Source of the DNA: CAVSIS01 sp963814875
GTDB taxonomy: Bacteria > Acidobacteriota > Thermoanaerobaculia > Thermoanaerobaculales > Sulfomarinibacteraceae
Reading direction: 5' to 3'
NCBI GenBank assembly: GCA_963814875.1
Contig: CAWFFJ010000019.1
Span: forward strand, 1-64,000
DNA: 64,000 nucleotides
How positions within the stretch are numbered: position 1 is the stretch's first letter; every line of letters begins with the position of its first letter. The notes beneath the pieces are model-generated. The model had not been told where the DNA came from, did no database searches, and was given only the letters and a program-made list of their open reading frames with translations. This document shows, one piece after another, positions 44,686-54,691 of this stretch. The translations under genes and the position numbers were made by a program.

Positions 44686-44890
44686 CCAAACCACCAAGGC
44701 ACAAAGACACCAAGCCATCGCACGGGCTGGCAAGCGTTTTCGCAGGTCCCAGCGGCTGCTTTCAGCAGCCGCCCTCTTTGTGCCTTTGTGTCTTGGTGGT
44801 GAAAGACCGCAACACCTGCGAGACCACAACTCAGGAAAGCGCCAGCATCCCCTACGTCTTGCGTCTCGCGTCTCACCTCTCGCGCCGGAG
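44686..44890. repeat. Palindromic intergenic repeat element, copy B
   Basis: Copy B begins 3 bp after the Kbp-like stop. Its inverted repeat is imperfect: ACCACCAAGGCACAAAGAC at 44690-44708 pairs with a sequence at 44776-44800, with 22 of 25 positions complementary when both arms are extended. The downstream part repeats copy A with changes: CCATCGCA after the left arm, GGTGGTGAAAG after the right arm, GAGACCACAACTCAGGAAAG (44820-44839), and the CGTCTTGCGTCTCGCGTCTC flank (44855-44874). A further CTCCGTGCCTCTGTGGTTCA lies to the right, running into the last codons of the GHMP kinase gene. Confidence 0.7.
44752..44772 (+). terminator. Hairpin inside repeat copy B, possible terminator after the Kbp-like gene
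   Basis: GCGGCTGCT and AGCAGCCGC form a perfect 9-bp stem with a TTC loop (44752-44772), followed by CCCTCTTTG. It lies about 70 nt beyond the stop at 44682. The T-run is short, so this is a weak intrinsic terminator or simply the centre of the repeat element. Confidence 0.4.
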
Positions 44891-44914
44891 GCGAAGTCTC
44901 CGTGCCTCTGTGGT

Positions 44915-45907
44915 TCACTCCGTCCGTCTGGCGGTGACGCCTTCGGTCGAAATACCCCGGGCGATCACGCGGCCGCGGGGCGCGGCCGCCAGCAGGGCGG
45001 CCTCGATGGCCGGCCGGCGTTCGGGAGGGTGCCAGACCAGGATGCTTCCGCCGCCGCCGGCCCCACACGCCTTGACCGCTCGCGCGCCGGCGCGGACGGC
45101 GATCTCGGTGAGGCGATCCAGCTCGGGCGGACACACCTCAGGGGCGAGACGTCGACGCGCCGCCCACTCGGCGGCGATCGCATCGCCCACCCCCGTCTCG
45201 TCGCCCCCGAGCAGGGCTACACGGCACGCCCGCGCCGCCACAGCGATCGCGTCGAGGGCCGCCACGGTCTCAGCTTCTCCTTCGAGGCGGCGCCGGATCA
45301 CCTGCCAGTTCACCATCCCGCTGGAGTGCCGGATACCGGTGTAGACAACGGTCAGCCGATCCGCCAGCCACTCAGGAGGGACGGCGAGCCTCTCCAAGCG
45401 TGGCGGCCCCGGCTCGAGGTGGAGCGCGTGCACGCCGCCCCGGACCGCCGCCCAATGGTCCTGGACCCCGGTCGGGGTCTGCAGCACCCGTGCCTCGAGG
45501 TCGCGGACGACTGCGACCAGGTCGTCGTCCGGGAGCGCGGCCCCCGCCAGCTCGAGCAGCGCCGCGGCGAGGCCCACTCCATAGCTCGACGAACCGCCGA
45601 GCCCCGATCCAACCGGCGGTTGACGCTCGACCCGGACTCGGACGCCGCGCTCGGGCCGGAACCAGTCCACCACCGCTCCCGTCAGGTCGTCCCGGCGATC
45701 GCGGGCGACGGGGTGCCACGGCCCGTCGGCGAGCGCGTGCCACAGCTCGCCGGCGCCAGCATCGTCGTCGACGCGCACCCGGACCTCCTCGGCGAGCGCG
45801 ACGTTCACAGTCACCGAGCCGGGATGGAGGATCCCCAGCGGCCAGATATCGAGGGTGCCGCCGGCAAGGTCGGCTCGACAGGGCGCGCGGCCCTCAGCAG
45901 CGTGCAC
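44915..45907 (-). CDS. GHMP-family sugar kinase (heptose-phosphate kinase-like)
   Basis: This 330-aa cytoplasmic enzyme has the GHMP N-terminal RAPCRADLAGGTLDIWPLG, the ATP loop PPVGSGLGGSSSYGV and the C-terminal block ACGAGGGGSILVWHP. This layout resembles D,D-heptose-7-phosphate kinase (HddA) and L-fucose or arabinose kinases. The likely product is an activated sugar for a surface glycan. The gene starts with GTG at 45907, overlaps the M23 peptidase gene by 14 nt and shares its transcript. Its 3' end runs into the palindromic repeat element, so the last residues (ARRTE) may be element-derived. Confidence 0.8.
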   Translation of the reverse strand: MHAAEGRAPCRADLAGGTLDIWPLGILHPGSVTVNVALAEEVRVRVDDDAGAGELWHALADGPWHPVARDRRDDLTGAVVDWFRPERGVRVRVERQPPVGSGLGGSSSYGVGLAAALLELAGAALPDDDLVAVVRDLEARVLQTPTGVQDHWAAVRGGVHALHLEPGPPRLERLAVPPEWLADRLTVVYTGIRHSSGMVNWQVIRRRLEGEAETVAALDAIAVAARACRVALLGGDETGVGDAIAAEWAARRRLAPEVCPPELDRLTEIAVRAGARAVKACGAGGGGSILVWHPPERRPAIEAALLAAAPRGRVIARGISTEGVTARRTE

Positions 45908-47105
45908 CGAGCGGCGGCTCCCTCCCCTCGAGCAGCTCCAGAACTCCCAGAGCGTGTGCCAGGTAGCGCGTCAAACGGCTTCCGGTCAGAGGCTTCGCCG
46001 GTGGCGACGCGATCCTGAGGGGGTTGATCCAGCGCCCGTTGAGCTTCACCCGATAGTCCAGGTGCGGTCCGGTGGCGAGGCCGGTTGCGCCGACGAGGCC
46101 GACCACCTGCCCCTGGCCGACCCGGACACCGCGACGGACGCCCGGACCAAAACGACTGAGGTGCAGGTAATTGGTCTCGTAACCGTTGGCGTGACGGACG
46201 GTGACCATGTTGCCGGCGCCGCCGTTGCGGCCGGCGAAGGTCACCACCCCATCCGCGGTGGCATGTGCCGGCGTACCGACCGGGGCGCCATAGTCCACCC
46301 CGTAGTGTGGCATCGCCCGCTTGAGCACCGGATGGAACCGGCTCGACGAGAAACGCGAGGTGATTCGGCTGAACTTCAACGGCGAACGCAGAAACTGCTT
46401 ACGCAGCGGATGGCCCTCGAAGTCGTAGTAACCGAGGTGACCGTCGGCATCCGGGTAGGCGACAGCATTGAGGGGCTTGCCCTGATTGACGAAGCGGGCG
46501 GCGTAGATCGTCCCCCACTCAAAGAAGGCGCCGTCGACCCGCTGTTCCTCAGCGACGACGACGAAGCTGTCGCCCTCGCGGAGGTCGCGCAGGAAGTCCA
46601 CGTCCCACTGGAAGATCTCGGCCAGGCGCACGGCAAGTGCAGCATCGGCCCCGGCCGACTCGACGGCTTCAAAAAGGGATGAGGTGACCGAACCTGTGAG
46701 CCGGACGACCTCACTCACCACCGCCCGCTCGAAACGCTCAACGCGGATGCCGTCGTCGGCGACCTCCAGGTGGAGCTCAGTGCGCTGATCGAGCACCACT
46801 CGGAGCCGCTCGAGCTCCCCGTGCGGCGTTTCAGTGCCTTCGAAGACCGTACCGGGTCGTAGTCGGCGGGGGTCGAGCTGGCCTTTGAGCACCTCGGTCC
46901 ACGCGACCCAGCGATCTCCTGCGAGCCTCCGGCACACGGTCTCGACCGTATCGCCGGGCTCGACCTCGGTGCGGACCGGCGGGTGGAAGGCGGCGATCGG
47001 CTCGACCGAGATCGGGACCGGCTCCGGTCGGTCGGCGCGAGCCTCGACACCGCAGCCGAGGCTGACCAGCGACCCAACGACGACCAAGAAGACCAGCACC
47101 CTCAC
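45894..47105 (-). CDS. M23-family metallopeptidase (peptidoglycan endopeptidase, MepM/NlpD-like)
   Basis: This exported protein of about 403 aa should cut peptidoglycan cross-links or act as an amidase activator. The N-terminal hydrophobic stretch (VLVFLVVVGSLVSLGCG) is signal-like and ends in a Cys with an imperfect lipobox. A LysM-like/OapA region (VEPGDTVETVCRRLAG) follows, then the M23 domain. That domain has MPHYGVDYGAPVGTPA (metal-binding His...Asp), NYLHLSRF (His) and TGPHLDYRV, where the usual HxH is His-x-Asp. GTG at 47105 was chosen because it overlaps the upstream stop (GTGA); an alternative GTG lies 4 codons earlier (47117). Confidence 0.85.
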   Translation of the reverse strand: MRVLVFLVVVGSLVSLGCGVEARADRPEPVPISVEPIAAFHPPVRTEVEPGDTVETVCRRLAGDRWVAWTEVLKGQLDPRRLRPGTVFEGTETPHGELERLRVVLDQRTELHLEVADDGIRVERFERAVVSEVVRLTGSVTSSLFEAVESAGADAALAVRLAEIFQWDVDFLRDLREGDSFVVVAEEQRVDGAFFEWGTIYAARFVNQGKPLNAVAYPDADGHLGYYDFEGHPLRKQFLRSPLKFSRITSRFSSSRFHPVLKRAMPHYGVDYGAPVGTPAHATADGVVTFAGRNGGAGNMVTVRHANGYETNYLHLSRFGPGVRRGVRVGQGQVVGLVGATGLATGPHLDYRVKLNGRWINPLRIASPPAKPLTGSRLTRYLAHALGVLELLEGREPPLGARC

Positions 47106-47557
47106 TTCGCGGCCCACCGGCGCACGGCGTCGGCGGACACCGCCATCTCGGTGATGACGCGGCCGTCCCGGTCGATGACCACCAAAGTCGGAAGGCGGAT
47201 CAGCCGGTAGCGCTTCAGGAATGCGCCGTGGCGGTCATGAAGCCAGGCGACGTGTCGCTCGGCGAGCGCGGCGCGCGAGGCCTCCACGGGCTCCTGAACG
47301 GCGATCACGACCAGCGACAGTCCGAGCTCGCGGCACGCTACGGCGACGCCGTCGAGCCCGGCGAGCGCGGCATCCGACTGCGGAGTCCACGAGGCCCATA
47401 CCACCACCGCACTGCGGCCGTGCGACTCGAGCCACGAGCCCCATTCGCTGGTGCTGCCGTCGGGGGCAACCAGGGTCGGGCCGTCCGCGGCGCCTGCGAC
47501 CGCGGCGATCCCGGCCAGCGTCAGCAGCCAGGCGGCAAGCGGGTTTCGGCTTCTCAC
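47102..47557 (-). CDS. TlpA-like thioredoxin-fold protein without active-site cysteines
   Basis: This 151-aa exported protein has an N-terminal hydrophobic signal (LAAWLLTLAGIAAVAGAADG) and a TlpA-like thioredoxin fold. WASWTPQSDAALAGL stands where TlpA/thioredoxin has a W-C-x-x-C site, and there is no cysteine pair, so redox catalysis is not expected. The C-terminal TLVVIDRDGRVITEMAV is typical of the fold. I chose GTG at 47557 because a TATACT -10 lies 6 nt upstream, suggesting a leaderless start; the frame is open 12 codons further. It opens a minus-strand run with the M23 peptidase and GHMP kinase genes. Confidence 0.7.
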   Translation of the reverse strand: MRSRNPLAAWLLTLAGIAAVAGAADGPTLVAPDGSTSEWGSWLESHGRSAVVVWASWTPQSDAALAGLDGVAVACRELGLSLVVIAVQEPVEASRAALAERHVAWLHDRHGAFLKRYRLIRLPTLVVIDRDGRVITEMAVSADAVRRWAAK

Positions 47558-47563
47558 GGCGCC

Positions 47564-47569
47564 AGTATA
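47564..47569 (-). promoter_or_regulatory. -10-like TATACT, six bases before the thioredoxin-fold gene
   Basis: On the minus strand TATACT (47569-47564) precedes the GTG at 47557 by 6 nt. This geometry matches the FHA-GGDEF start at 40629. The -35 region is poor. Confidence 0.4.
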
Positions 47570-47636
47570 CCGGGCGCTGCGTCCGCGCTCCACGGTCTGG
47601 CTCCCAACGGCGAGAAGACACCGGCCGGAGACGACT

Positions 47637-47660
47637 CGCGGGGCCCGTTCGGGCCCCGCG
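47637..47660 (-). terminator. Perfect 10-bp GC hairpin downstream of atpE
   Basis: CGCGGGGCCC (47637-47646) and GGGCCCCGCG (47651-47660) are exact inverted repeats with a 4-nt GTTC loop. The hairpin begins 27 nt beyond the atpE stop in the direction of transcription and should end the nuo-atp transcript. No T-run follows, so it may rely on Rho or act as a transcript-stabilising stem instead. Confidence 0.5.
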
Positions 47661-47686
47661 TCGCCGCCATCTGGGCGATTGCCGGA

Positions 47687-48004
47687 TCAGCCGCCGAGGA
47701 TGAGGAACGCGATGATCAGCGCGTAGATGACCAGCGACTCGATGAGCGCGAGGCCGATGATCATCGTGATGCGGATCGGTCCCACCGCACCGGGGTTGCG
47801 GCCGATGGCCTCGCAGGCCGCGGCCAGACCGCGCGCCTGGCCGAGAGCGCCGAATGCCGCCGCGATGCCGATCGCGAACGCGGCCCCAACGAACTGCCAC
47901 ATGTTCTTCCCGGCGGCGGCGGCAGCCTCCTCCGCTGCCATCACGGGCGTTGCCGTTGCCAGGGTCAGAAGAACCAGCGCCAATGTTGCACGACGTCGAC
48001 TCAT
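47687..48004 (-). CDS. atpE: ATP synthase Fo subunit c with Na+-type ligand pattern
   Basis: This 105-aa proteolipid has an N-terminal signal-like helix (residues 1-23), then two membrane helices around the RNP loop (R69). It forms the rotor ring of F-type ATP synthase. Ion-binding residues are Q56 in helix 1 and E89, S90 and Y94 in helix 2 (LIESLVIYAL). This is the Q...ES...Y pattern of Na+-binding rings such as Ilyobacter tartaricus, although the following Thr67-equivalent is Leu (L91). The ATG at 48004 follows GGAGGGAGAC. It is last in the nuo-atp run; the terminator hairpin follows. Confidence 0.92.
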   Translation of the reverse strand: MSRRRATLALVLLTLATATPVMAAEEAAAAAGKNMWQFVGAAFAIGIAAAFGALGQARGLAAACEAIGRNPGAVGPIRITMIIGLALIESLVIYALIIAFLILGG

Positions 48005-48034
48005 GTCTCCCTCCTCAAGGGTACTTTCCGATGG

Positions 48035-48787
48035 TTAGTGTTCCTCGTGTGCCACCGCGCCCTGAATGTAGGCCATGGTGAGCATGATGAAGATGAATGC
48101 CTGCAGCAGCGCGCCAAAGATGCCGAGGCCCATCATCGGCCATGGCAGCACGAACGGAAACATCCCGAAGAAGATCGCCGTTGCCGTGTGCTCGCCGAAG
48201 ATGTTGCCGAACAGCCGCAGCGCCAACGACAGGATGCGCGCCAGGTGCGAAATGATCTCGATCGGGACCATGATCGGTGCAAGTAGCGGCAGCGGCCCGG
48301 CAAAGTGCTTCAGGTACTTGAGCACGCCCTGCTCACGTACGCCGACGACGTTGTAGAACAGGAAGGCCGTGATCGAGAGGGCGAAGGTTGTGCTCGGATT
48401 GGCGGTCGCCGGTTGCAGGAAGAAGAACAGGCCGAAGATGTTGCACACGAAGATGAAGACAGCGAGCGCGCCGATGAAGCCGAGGAACTGCTTGCCGGCA
48501 CCGTGGCCGATGACGTCCTCGAGCAGATCCTCGAGACCGCTCACGGTCAGCTCGAGCGTCTGCTGCAGGTTGGAGGGCTGCTCCACCGAGAGGCTGCGGC
48601 TCACCGGGATCACCAGCACCGCGATCACCGCGACCGCCAGCATCGCCATGATCACGTGGTCGGGGAGCCAGAACACCTGCCCGTGCTGGGCGCCCATGAG
48701 CTCCAGCCAGCGTTCGCTGGGCTGCCCGAGGAGGGCGATCAGCAGCCTGTTGACGGGTTCGAAGAGGAACGAGTAGGTGTGATGCAA
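48035..48787 (-). CDS. atpB: ATP synthase Fo subunit a (TTG start)
   Basis: This protein of about 250 aa is polytopic and forms the ion half-channels next to the c ring. The essential helix contains LSLALRLFGNIFGEH, with the conserved Arg. Further signatures are WLPDHVIMAMLAVAVIAVL near the N-terminus and FPFVLPWPMMGLGIFGALLQ, then YIQGAVA, at the C-terminus. I chose the TTG at 48787 rather than the TTG at 48793: the ribosome-binding site GGGGGAGG lies 6 nt upstream of the former but directly abuts the latter. A 30-nt gap separates it from atpE. Confidence 0.92.
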   Translation of the reverse strand: MHHTYSFLFEPVNRLLIALLGQPSERWLELMGAQHGQVFWLPDHVIMAMLAVAVIAVLVIPVSRSLSVEQPSNLQQTLELTVSGLEDLLEDVIGHGAGKQFLGFIGALAVFIFVCNIFGLFFFLQPATANPSTTFALSITAFLFYNVVGVREQGVLKYLKHFAGPLPLLAPIMVPIEIISHLARILSLALRLFGNIFGEHTATAIFFGMFPFVLPWPMMGLGIFGALLQAFIFIMLTMAYIQGAVAHEEH

Positions 48788-48789
48788 GT

Positions 48790-49173
48790 TCAACCTCCCC
48801 CGAACCGCGCCCAGCGGACCGCCTCCACCAGAAGGGCGATCACCAAGGCGCTGAACCCCAAGGCGATCCCAACCGGATCGACCCTGGGAACGAGTACCAC
48901 CGCAACCAGCAACGCCCCAAGGAGGGCGATGCGGGCAAGAAATCGAAGCAGTGACCAGCGATCAAATCTCGGCTCTCCAGGCTGAATCACACCGCGGAGC
49001 AGATCCTCGAGCCAGCGGAAGTTGATCATAGCCACCAGCCCCGCCGCGGTCAAGCTCAGCGCGCCAGCAGGGGATCGTCGCAAGATCAGCTCTCCGATTG
49101 CGCCAAGCGCCACCAGCGCTCCGGTGAGGCCGACGACACGGCGCGAGGAAAAGCCGTCCAGGTCACTGGTCAC
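48790..49173 (-). CDS. AtpI-like small membrane protein (ATP_synt_I family)
   Basis: This 127-aa protein has four hydrophobic segments (for example LTGALVALGAIGELILRR and ALLGALLVAVVLV) and lies immediately before atpB. AtpI-type proteins help assemble the Fo c ring or carry Mg2+. The family is short and poorly conserved, so I rely mainly on position, length and hydropathy. The start is GTG at 49173, overlapping the atpZ-like gene by 11 nt. Confidence 0.75.
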   Translation of the reverse strand: MTSDLDGFSSRRVVGLTGALVALGAIGELILRRSPAGALSLTAAGLVAMINFRWLEDLLRGVIQPGEPRFDRWSLLRFLARIALLGALLVAVVLVPRVDPVGIALGFSALVIALLVEAVRWARFGGG

Positions 49174-49441
49174 CGTCTTCGCCCTTCGTGGCGCCGTCCT
49201 CTCGGGCCTGCTCCGCCTCGTCCCGCGCCGCCTTGGCGGTGATCCGGAACAGGTTGACGAAGCCGGCGACGATCCCGAACAGGGTGAAGGTCGCGGTCAG
49301 CCACGGCCAGGTCCCGAGGTGGCGGTCCATCCACCGACCCCAGAAGTACCCGATCCCGATGGCGACTGGAAACTGGATGCCGACAATCGACAGGTCGAGC
49401 CAGCTCCCTGCCTGGCGCAGCTTGTGCTTGCGCCGGCTCAC
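49163..49441 (-). CDS. AtpZ-like small membrane protein (ATPase_gene1 family)
   Basis: This 92-aa protein has two hydrophobic segments (LSIVGIQFPVAIGIGYFWGR and LTATFTLFGIVAGFVNLFRI). The phrase GIGYFWGRWMDRHLGTWPW matches the ATPase_gene1/AtpZ pattern. AtpZ pairs with AtpI in many bacteria and forms a Ca2+/Mg2+ channel or ring-assembly helper. The GTG at 49441 has GGAG upstream. The gene begins 43 bp after the nuoN stop, with a run of seven G's (49462-49468 region) in the gap. It marks the switch from nuo to atp genes within one apparent operon. Confidence 0.78.
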   Translation of the reverse strand: MSRRKHKLRQAGSWLDLSIVGIQFPVAIGIGYFWGRWMDRHLGTWPWLTATFTLFGIVAGFVNLFRITAKAARDEAEQAREDGATKGEDGDQ

Positions 49442-49484
49442 GGCTGCTCCGGGTCGCCCGGGGGGGCGGACCCGTGCAGGCCGA

Positions 49485-50944
49485 CTACAGCAGGCCGAGG
49501 CCGTTGAGCCCGCTCTGCGCCCATGCCACAACCGGGGCGGGCCACACGCCAATGGCCAGTGTCACCACCGCGCATACGCCGATCATAGCCTCCAGCCAGC
49601 GATCGCGCATCAGCGTCGCCGGCACGTCCTCGGGTCCGTCCTTGAGGTACATCTGGACCACGATCCGGAAGTAGTAGAACAGGCTCACCGCTGACATCAC
49701 CACACCGATCACGGCGAGCCCTACGTACCCCGCCTGCACCGCTGCCGCGAACACGTAGAGCTTGCCCATGAACCCCGCCGTAGGCGGAATCCCGGCCAGG
49801 GAGAGCATGAACAGGAGCATCCCGGCCGCGGCGGCCGGATGCCGCTTCGCGAGCCCCGCCCAGTCGGTGATCGTCTCGCCGGCGTAGCCCCGCGACTCGA
49901 GCATGATCACGAACCCGAACGCGCCCAGGTTCATGAACGAGTACACCAGCATGTACATCAGCACCGACCAGGTGCCCAGGGCGGAGACCGCCACGAGGCC
50001 CATGAGGGCGTAGCCCGCATGGGCGATGGACGAGTACGCGAGCATGCGCTTGACGTTGTCCTGGGTCAGCGCGGCGACGTTGCCGTAGATCATGGTCAGG
50101 CCCGCCACCACGATCACGACGCCGCGCCAGTGGCCGACCTCGGGCCCGAACGCGCCCACGAACAGGCGCAGAAACATGGCAAAAGCCGCAGCCTTGGGGC
50201 CCACCGACATGAAGGCCGTCACCGGCGTCGGAGCACCCTCATAGGCATCGGGGGTCCAGACGTGGAACGGCACCGCCGCGACCTTGAACAGCATCCCGAA
50301 GGCCACCAGGAGGATGCCGAGGATGAGGGTGAGGTTGGCATTCGGAGTCGCCTGGAGCGCGGCCCGGATCGCCGCCAAGTCGAGGGTGCCCAAGGTGCCG
50401 TAAACGAGGGAGATGCCGTACAGCAGCACGCCCGAGGACAGGGCGCCGAGGACAAAGTACTTGACCGCCCCCTCGTTGGACTTGTTCTCGAGCTTGAAGT
50501 ACCCGACCAGCACGTAGACCGACAGCGCCATCAGCTCGAGCCCAACGTAGAGGCTGACGAGGTTGGCGCCCGAGGCCATGACGAACATCCCGACGGTGGC
50601 AAACAGGACCAGGGCGGAGAACTCGCCCGCACCGTAGGGCGAGCGCTCGATGTACCCCGCCGACATCATGATCGCGACCGCCGACGCCGCGAGCAGCAGC
50701 AGCTTGAAGTAGAACGCGAACCCGTCGACCACCAGCATGCCGCCGAGGATCGTCTCGGGCTCCGCGGTCGGTCGCGCGACCAGCCACACCAGGACCGCGG
50801 CGAGAGCCGAGGCGTGCCGACCGCGCACGCGATCATCGTCCGAGTGCCGCGCGCGCCGAGCCGCATGCCTGCGAGCAGGAGGGCAAACCCGGCTGTGGCG
50901 AGGACGATCTCGGGCAGGAACGGTACGAACTGGGCGAGGCTCAT
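49485..50944 (-). CDS. nuoN: NADH-quinone oxidoreductase subunit N (one-base frameshift near 50820)
   Basis: NuoN is a proton-pumping antiporter-like subunit of the membrane arm. The first frame, from ATG 50944, reads MSLAQFVPFLPEIVLATAGF, then RLGARGTRTMIACAVG. The rest (ALAAVLVWLVARPTAEPETI, then VGLELMALSVYVLVGYFK with its conserved Glu, and KRMLAYSSIAHAGYALMG with its conserved Lys) is in a different frame ending at 49485. The total length (1460 nt) is not a multiple of 3. The junction lies near 50818-50826, consistent with one missing base. The subunit is essential in complex I, so a sequence error is a likely explanation. The start overlaps the nuoM stop (ATGA). Confidence 0.88.
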
Positions 50945-52560
50945 GGCCTACTCCCCGTGGGTCGTCGAATGCGGCGGCTGTGATCGGGCTCCGCCGCCGG
51001 GGCAGGCGCCGTCGGCGTCCCGGGCTCCGGCATCGCGACCGCGACCCGCTCCAGCACCCGGTTGACCGTCGGCTCCATGATGCGGAAGAACGGCTTCGGG
51101 TACAGCCCGATCCAGAACGCGATCACGATCAGCGGGATGATCGTCCACTGCTCGCGCCGGTTGAGGTCGGGCAGGGCCTTGTTCTTTTCGTTCGAGAGCT
51201 CGCCGAAGAAGACCCGCTGGTACATCCACAGCATGTAGCCGGCGCCGAGCACGATACCGGTCGCCGCGAACATGGCCCACCACCATGAATGGTTGAAGGC
51301 ACCGATCAGGATCGTGAACTCGCCGATGAACCCGTTCAGGGTCGGCAGGCCGATCGAGGACATCGTGATGATCATGAAGAACATGGCGTAGACGGGCATG
51401 ACCTTGGCGAGTCCGCCGTACTCGGAGATCAGGCGGTTGTGTCGCCGCTCGTAGACCATGCCGACGAGAAGGAAGAGCGCGCCGGTCGACACGCCGTGGT
51501 TCAGCATCTGCAGGATCGAGCCGCGCAGACCCGGGCTGTTGAGGGCGAACATGCCGAGCATGATGAAGCCCATGTGGCTCACCGACGAGTACGCGACCAG
51601 CTTCTTCATGTCCTTCTGCGCCATCGCCACGAGCGCCCCGTAGATGATTGCGATGATCGCCAGTCCGCCGACCCACGGCACCGCCTTGACCGTGGCCTCC
51701 GGCAGCAGCGGCAGCGAGAAGCGGACGAAACCGTAAGTCCCCATCTTCAGGAGAACGCCGGCGAGGATGACCGATCCCGCGGTGGGCGCCTCGACGTGGG
51801 CGTCAGGGAGCCAGGTGTGGAAAGGGAACATCGGGACCTTGATCGCGAACCCGACGAAGAAGGCGAGGAAGATCCACATCTGCAGCCCGCCGGGAATGCT
51901 CGGCGCGATCGCGTAGAGGTCCGGCACCGAGAAGCTGGCGGGGTTGCCGAGGCCTGGCAGGCCGATCGCGGCGAGCCCGTCGGAGTTGTAGAAGTACAAC
52001 GCGAGGATACCGACCAGCATCAGCACCGAGCCGAACAGGGTGTAGAGGAAGAACTTGATCGCCGCGTAGAGCTTGCGAGGTCCGCCCCAAACGCCGATGA
52101 GGAAGTACATCGGCACCAGCATGACCTCCCAGAACACGTAGAACAGCACGAAGTCCAGAGAGCAGAAGACTCCGAGCATGCCGGTCTGCAGGAGGAGCAG
52201 GAAGACGTAGTACTCCTTCTGACGCTCGGAGATCGCGGTGTAGGACGAGACAATCGAGATCAGTCCGAGCAGGGTCGTCAGCAGGATCAGCAGGACCGAG
52301 AAGCCGTCGACCCCGAAGAAGTACTGGGCCCCGACCGACGGGATCCACTCGCCACGGGTGACGAACTGGAACTCGGGACCGTCCGGGCGGTACAGGAACC
52401 ACAGCGGGAGCGACACGACGAGGTCGAGCCCTGCCACGACGGTGGCGAAGATCTTGATCGCTCCCGGCCGGCCGTTGCGGAAGCCGAAGATGATCGCGAG
52501 CGCCCCGGCCAGCGGCAGATAGCAGATCAGGTTGAGGAGGAAGCCGTATTGGGTGTCCAT
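50941..52560 (-). CDS. nuoM: NADH-quinone oxidoreductase subunit M
   Basis: This 539-aa membrane antiporter-like subunit has VFWEVMLVPMYFLIGVWGG (conserved Glu in helix 5) and FHTWLPDAHVEAPTAGSVIL. It also has the catalytic-lysine helix KKLVAYSSVSHMGFIMLGMF and a long C-terminal tail. It pumps one proton or sodium ion per cycle. The ATG at 52560 is 15 nt after the nuoL stop, and the TGA overlaps the nuoN start. Length and motif order are normal for the family; the tail ends Pro/Ala-rich. Confidence 0.95.
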   Translation of the reverse strand: MDTQYGFLLNLICYLPLAGALAIIFGFRNGRPGAIKIFATVVAGLDLVVSLPLWFLYRPDGPEFQFVTRGEWIPSVGAQYFFGVDGFSVLLILLTTLLGLISIVSSYTAISERQKEYYVFLLLLQTGMLGVFCSLDFVLFYVFWEVMLVPMYFLIGVWGGPRKLYAAIKFFLYTLFGSVLMLVGILALYFYNSDGLAAIGLPGLGNPASFSVPDLYAIAPSIPGGLQMWIFLAFFVGFAIKVPMFPFHTWLPDAHVEAPTAGSVILAGVLLKMGTYGFVRFSLPLLPEATVKAVPWVGGLAIIAIIYGALVAMAQKDMKKLVAYSSVSHMGFIMLGMFALNSPGLRGSILQMLNHGVSTGALFLLVGMVYERRHNRLISEYGGLAKVMPVYAMFFMIITMSSIGLPTLNGFIGEFTILIGAFNHSWWWAMFAATGIVLGAGYMLWMYQRVFFGELSNEKNKALPDLNRREQWTIIPLIVIAFWIGLYPKPFFRIMEPTVNRVLERVAVAMPEPGTPTAPAPAAEPDHSRRIRRPTGSRP

Positions 52561-52575
52561 CGTCAGTCCCCGCTC

Positions 52576-54687
<2,112 letters not shown>

Positions 54688-54691
54688 CGGG

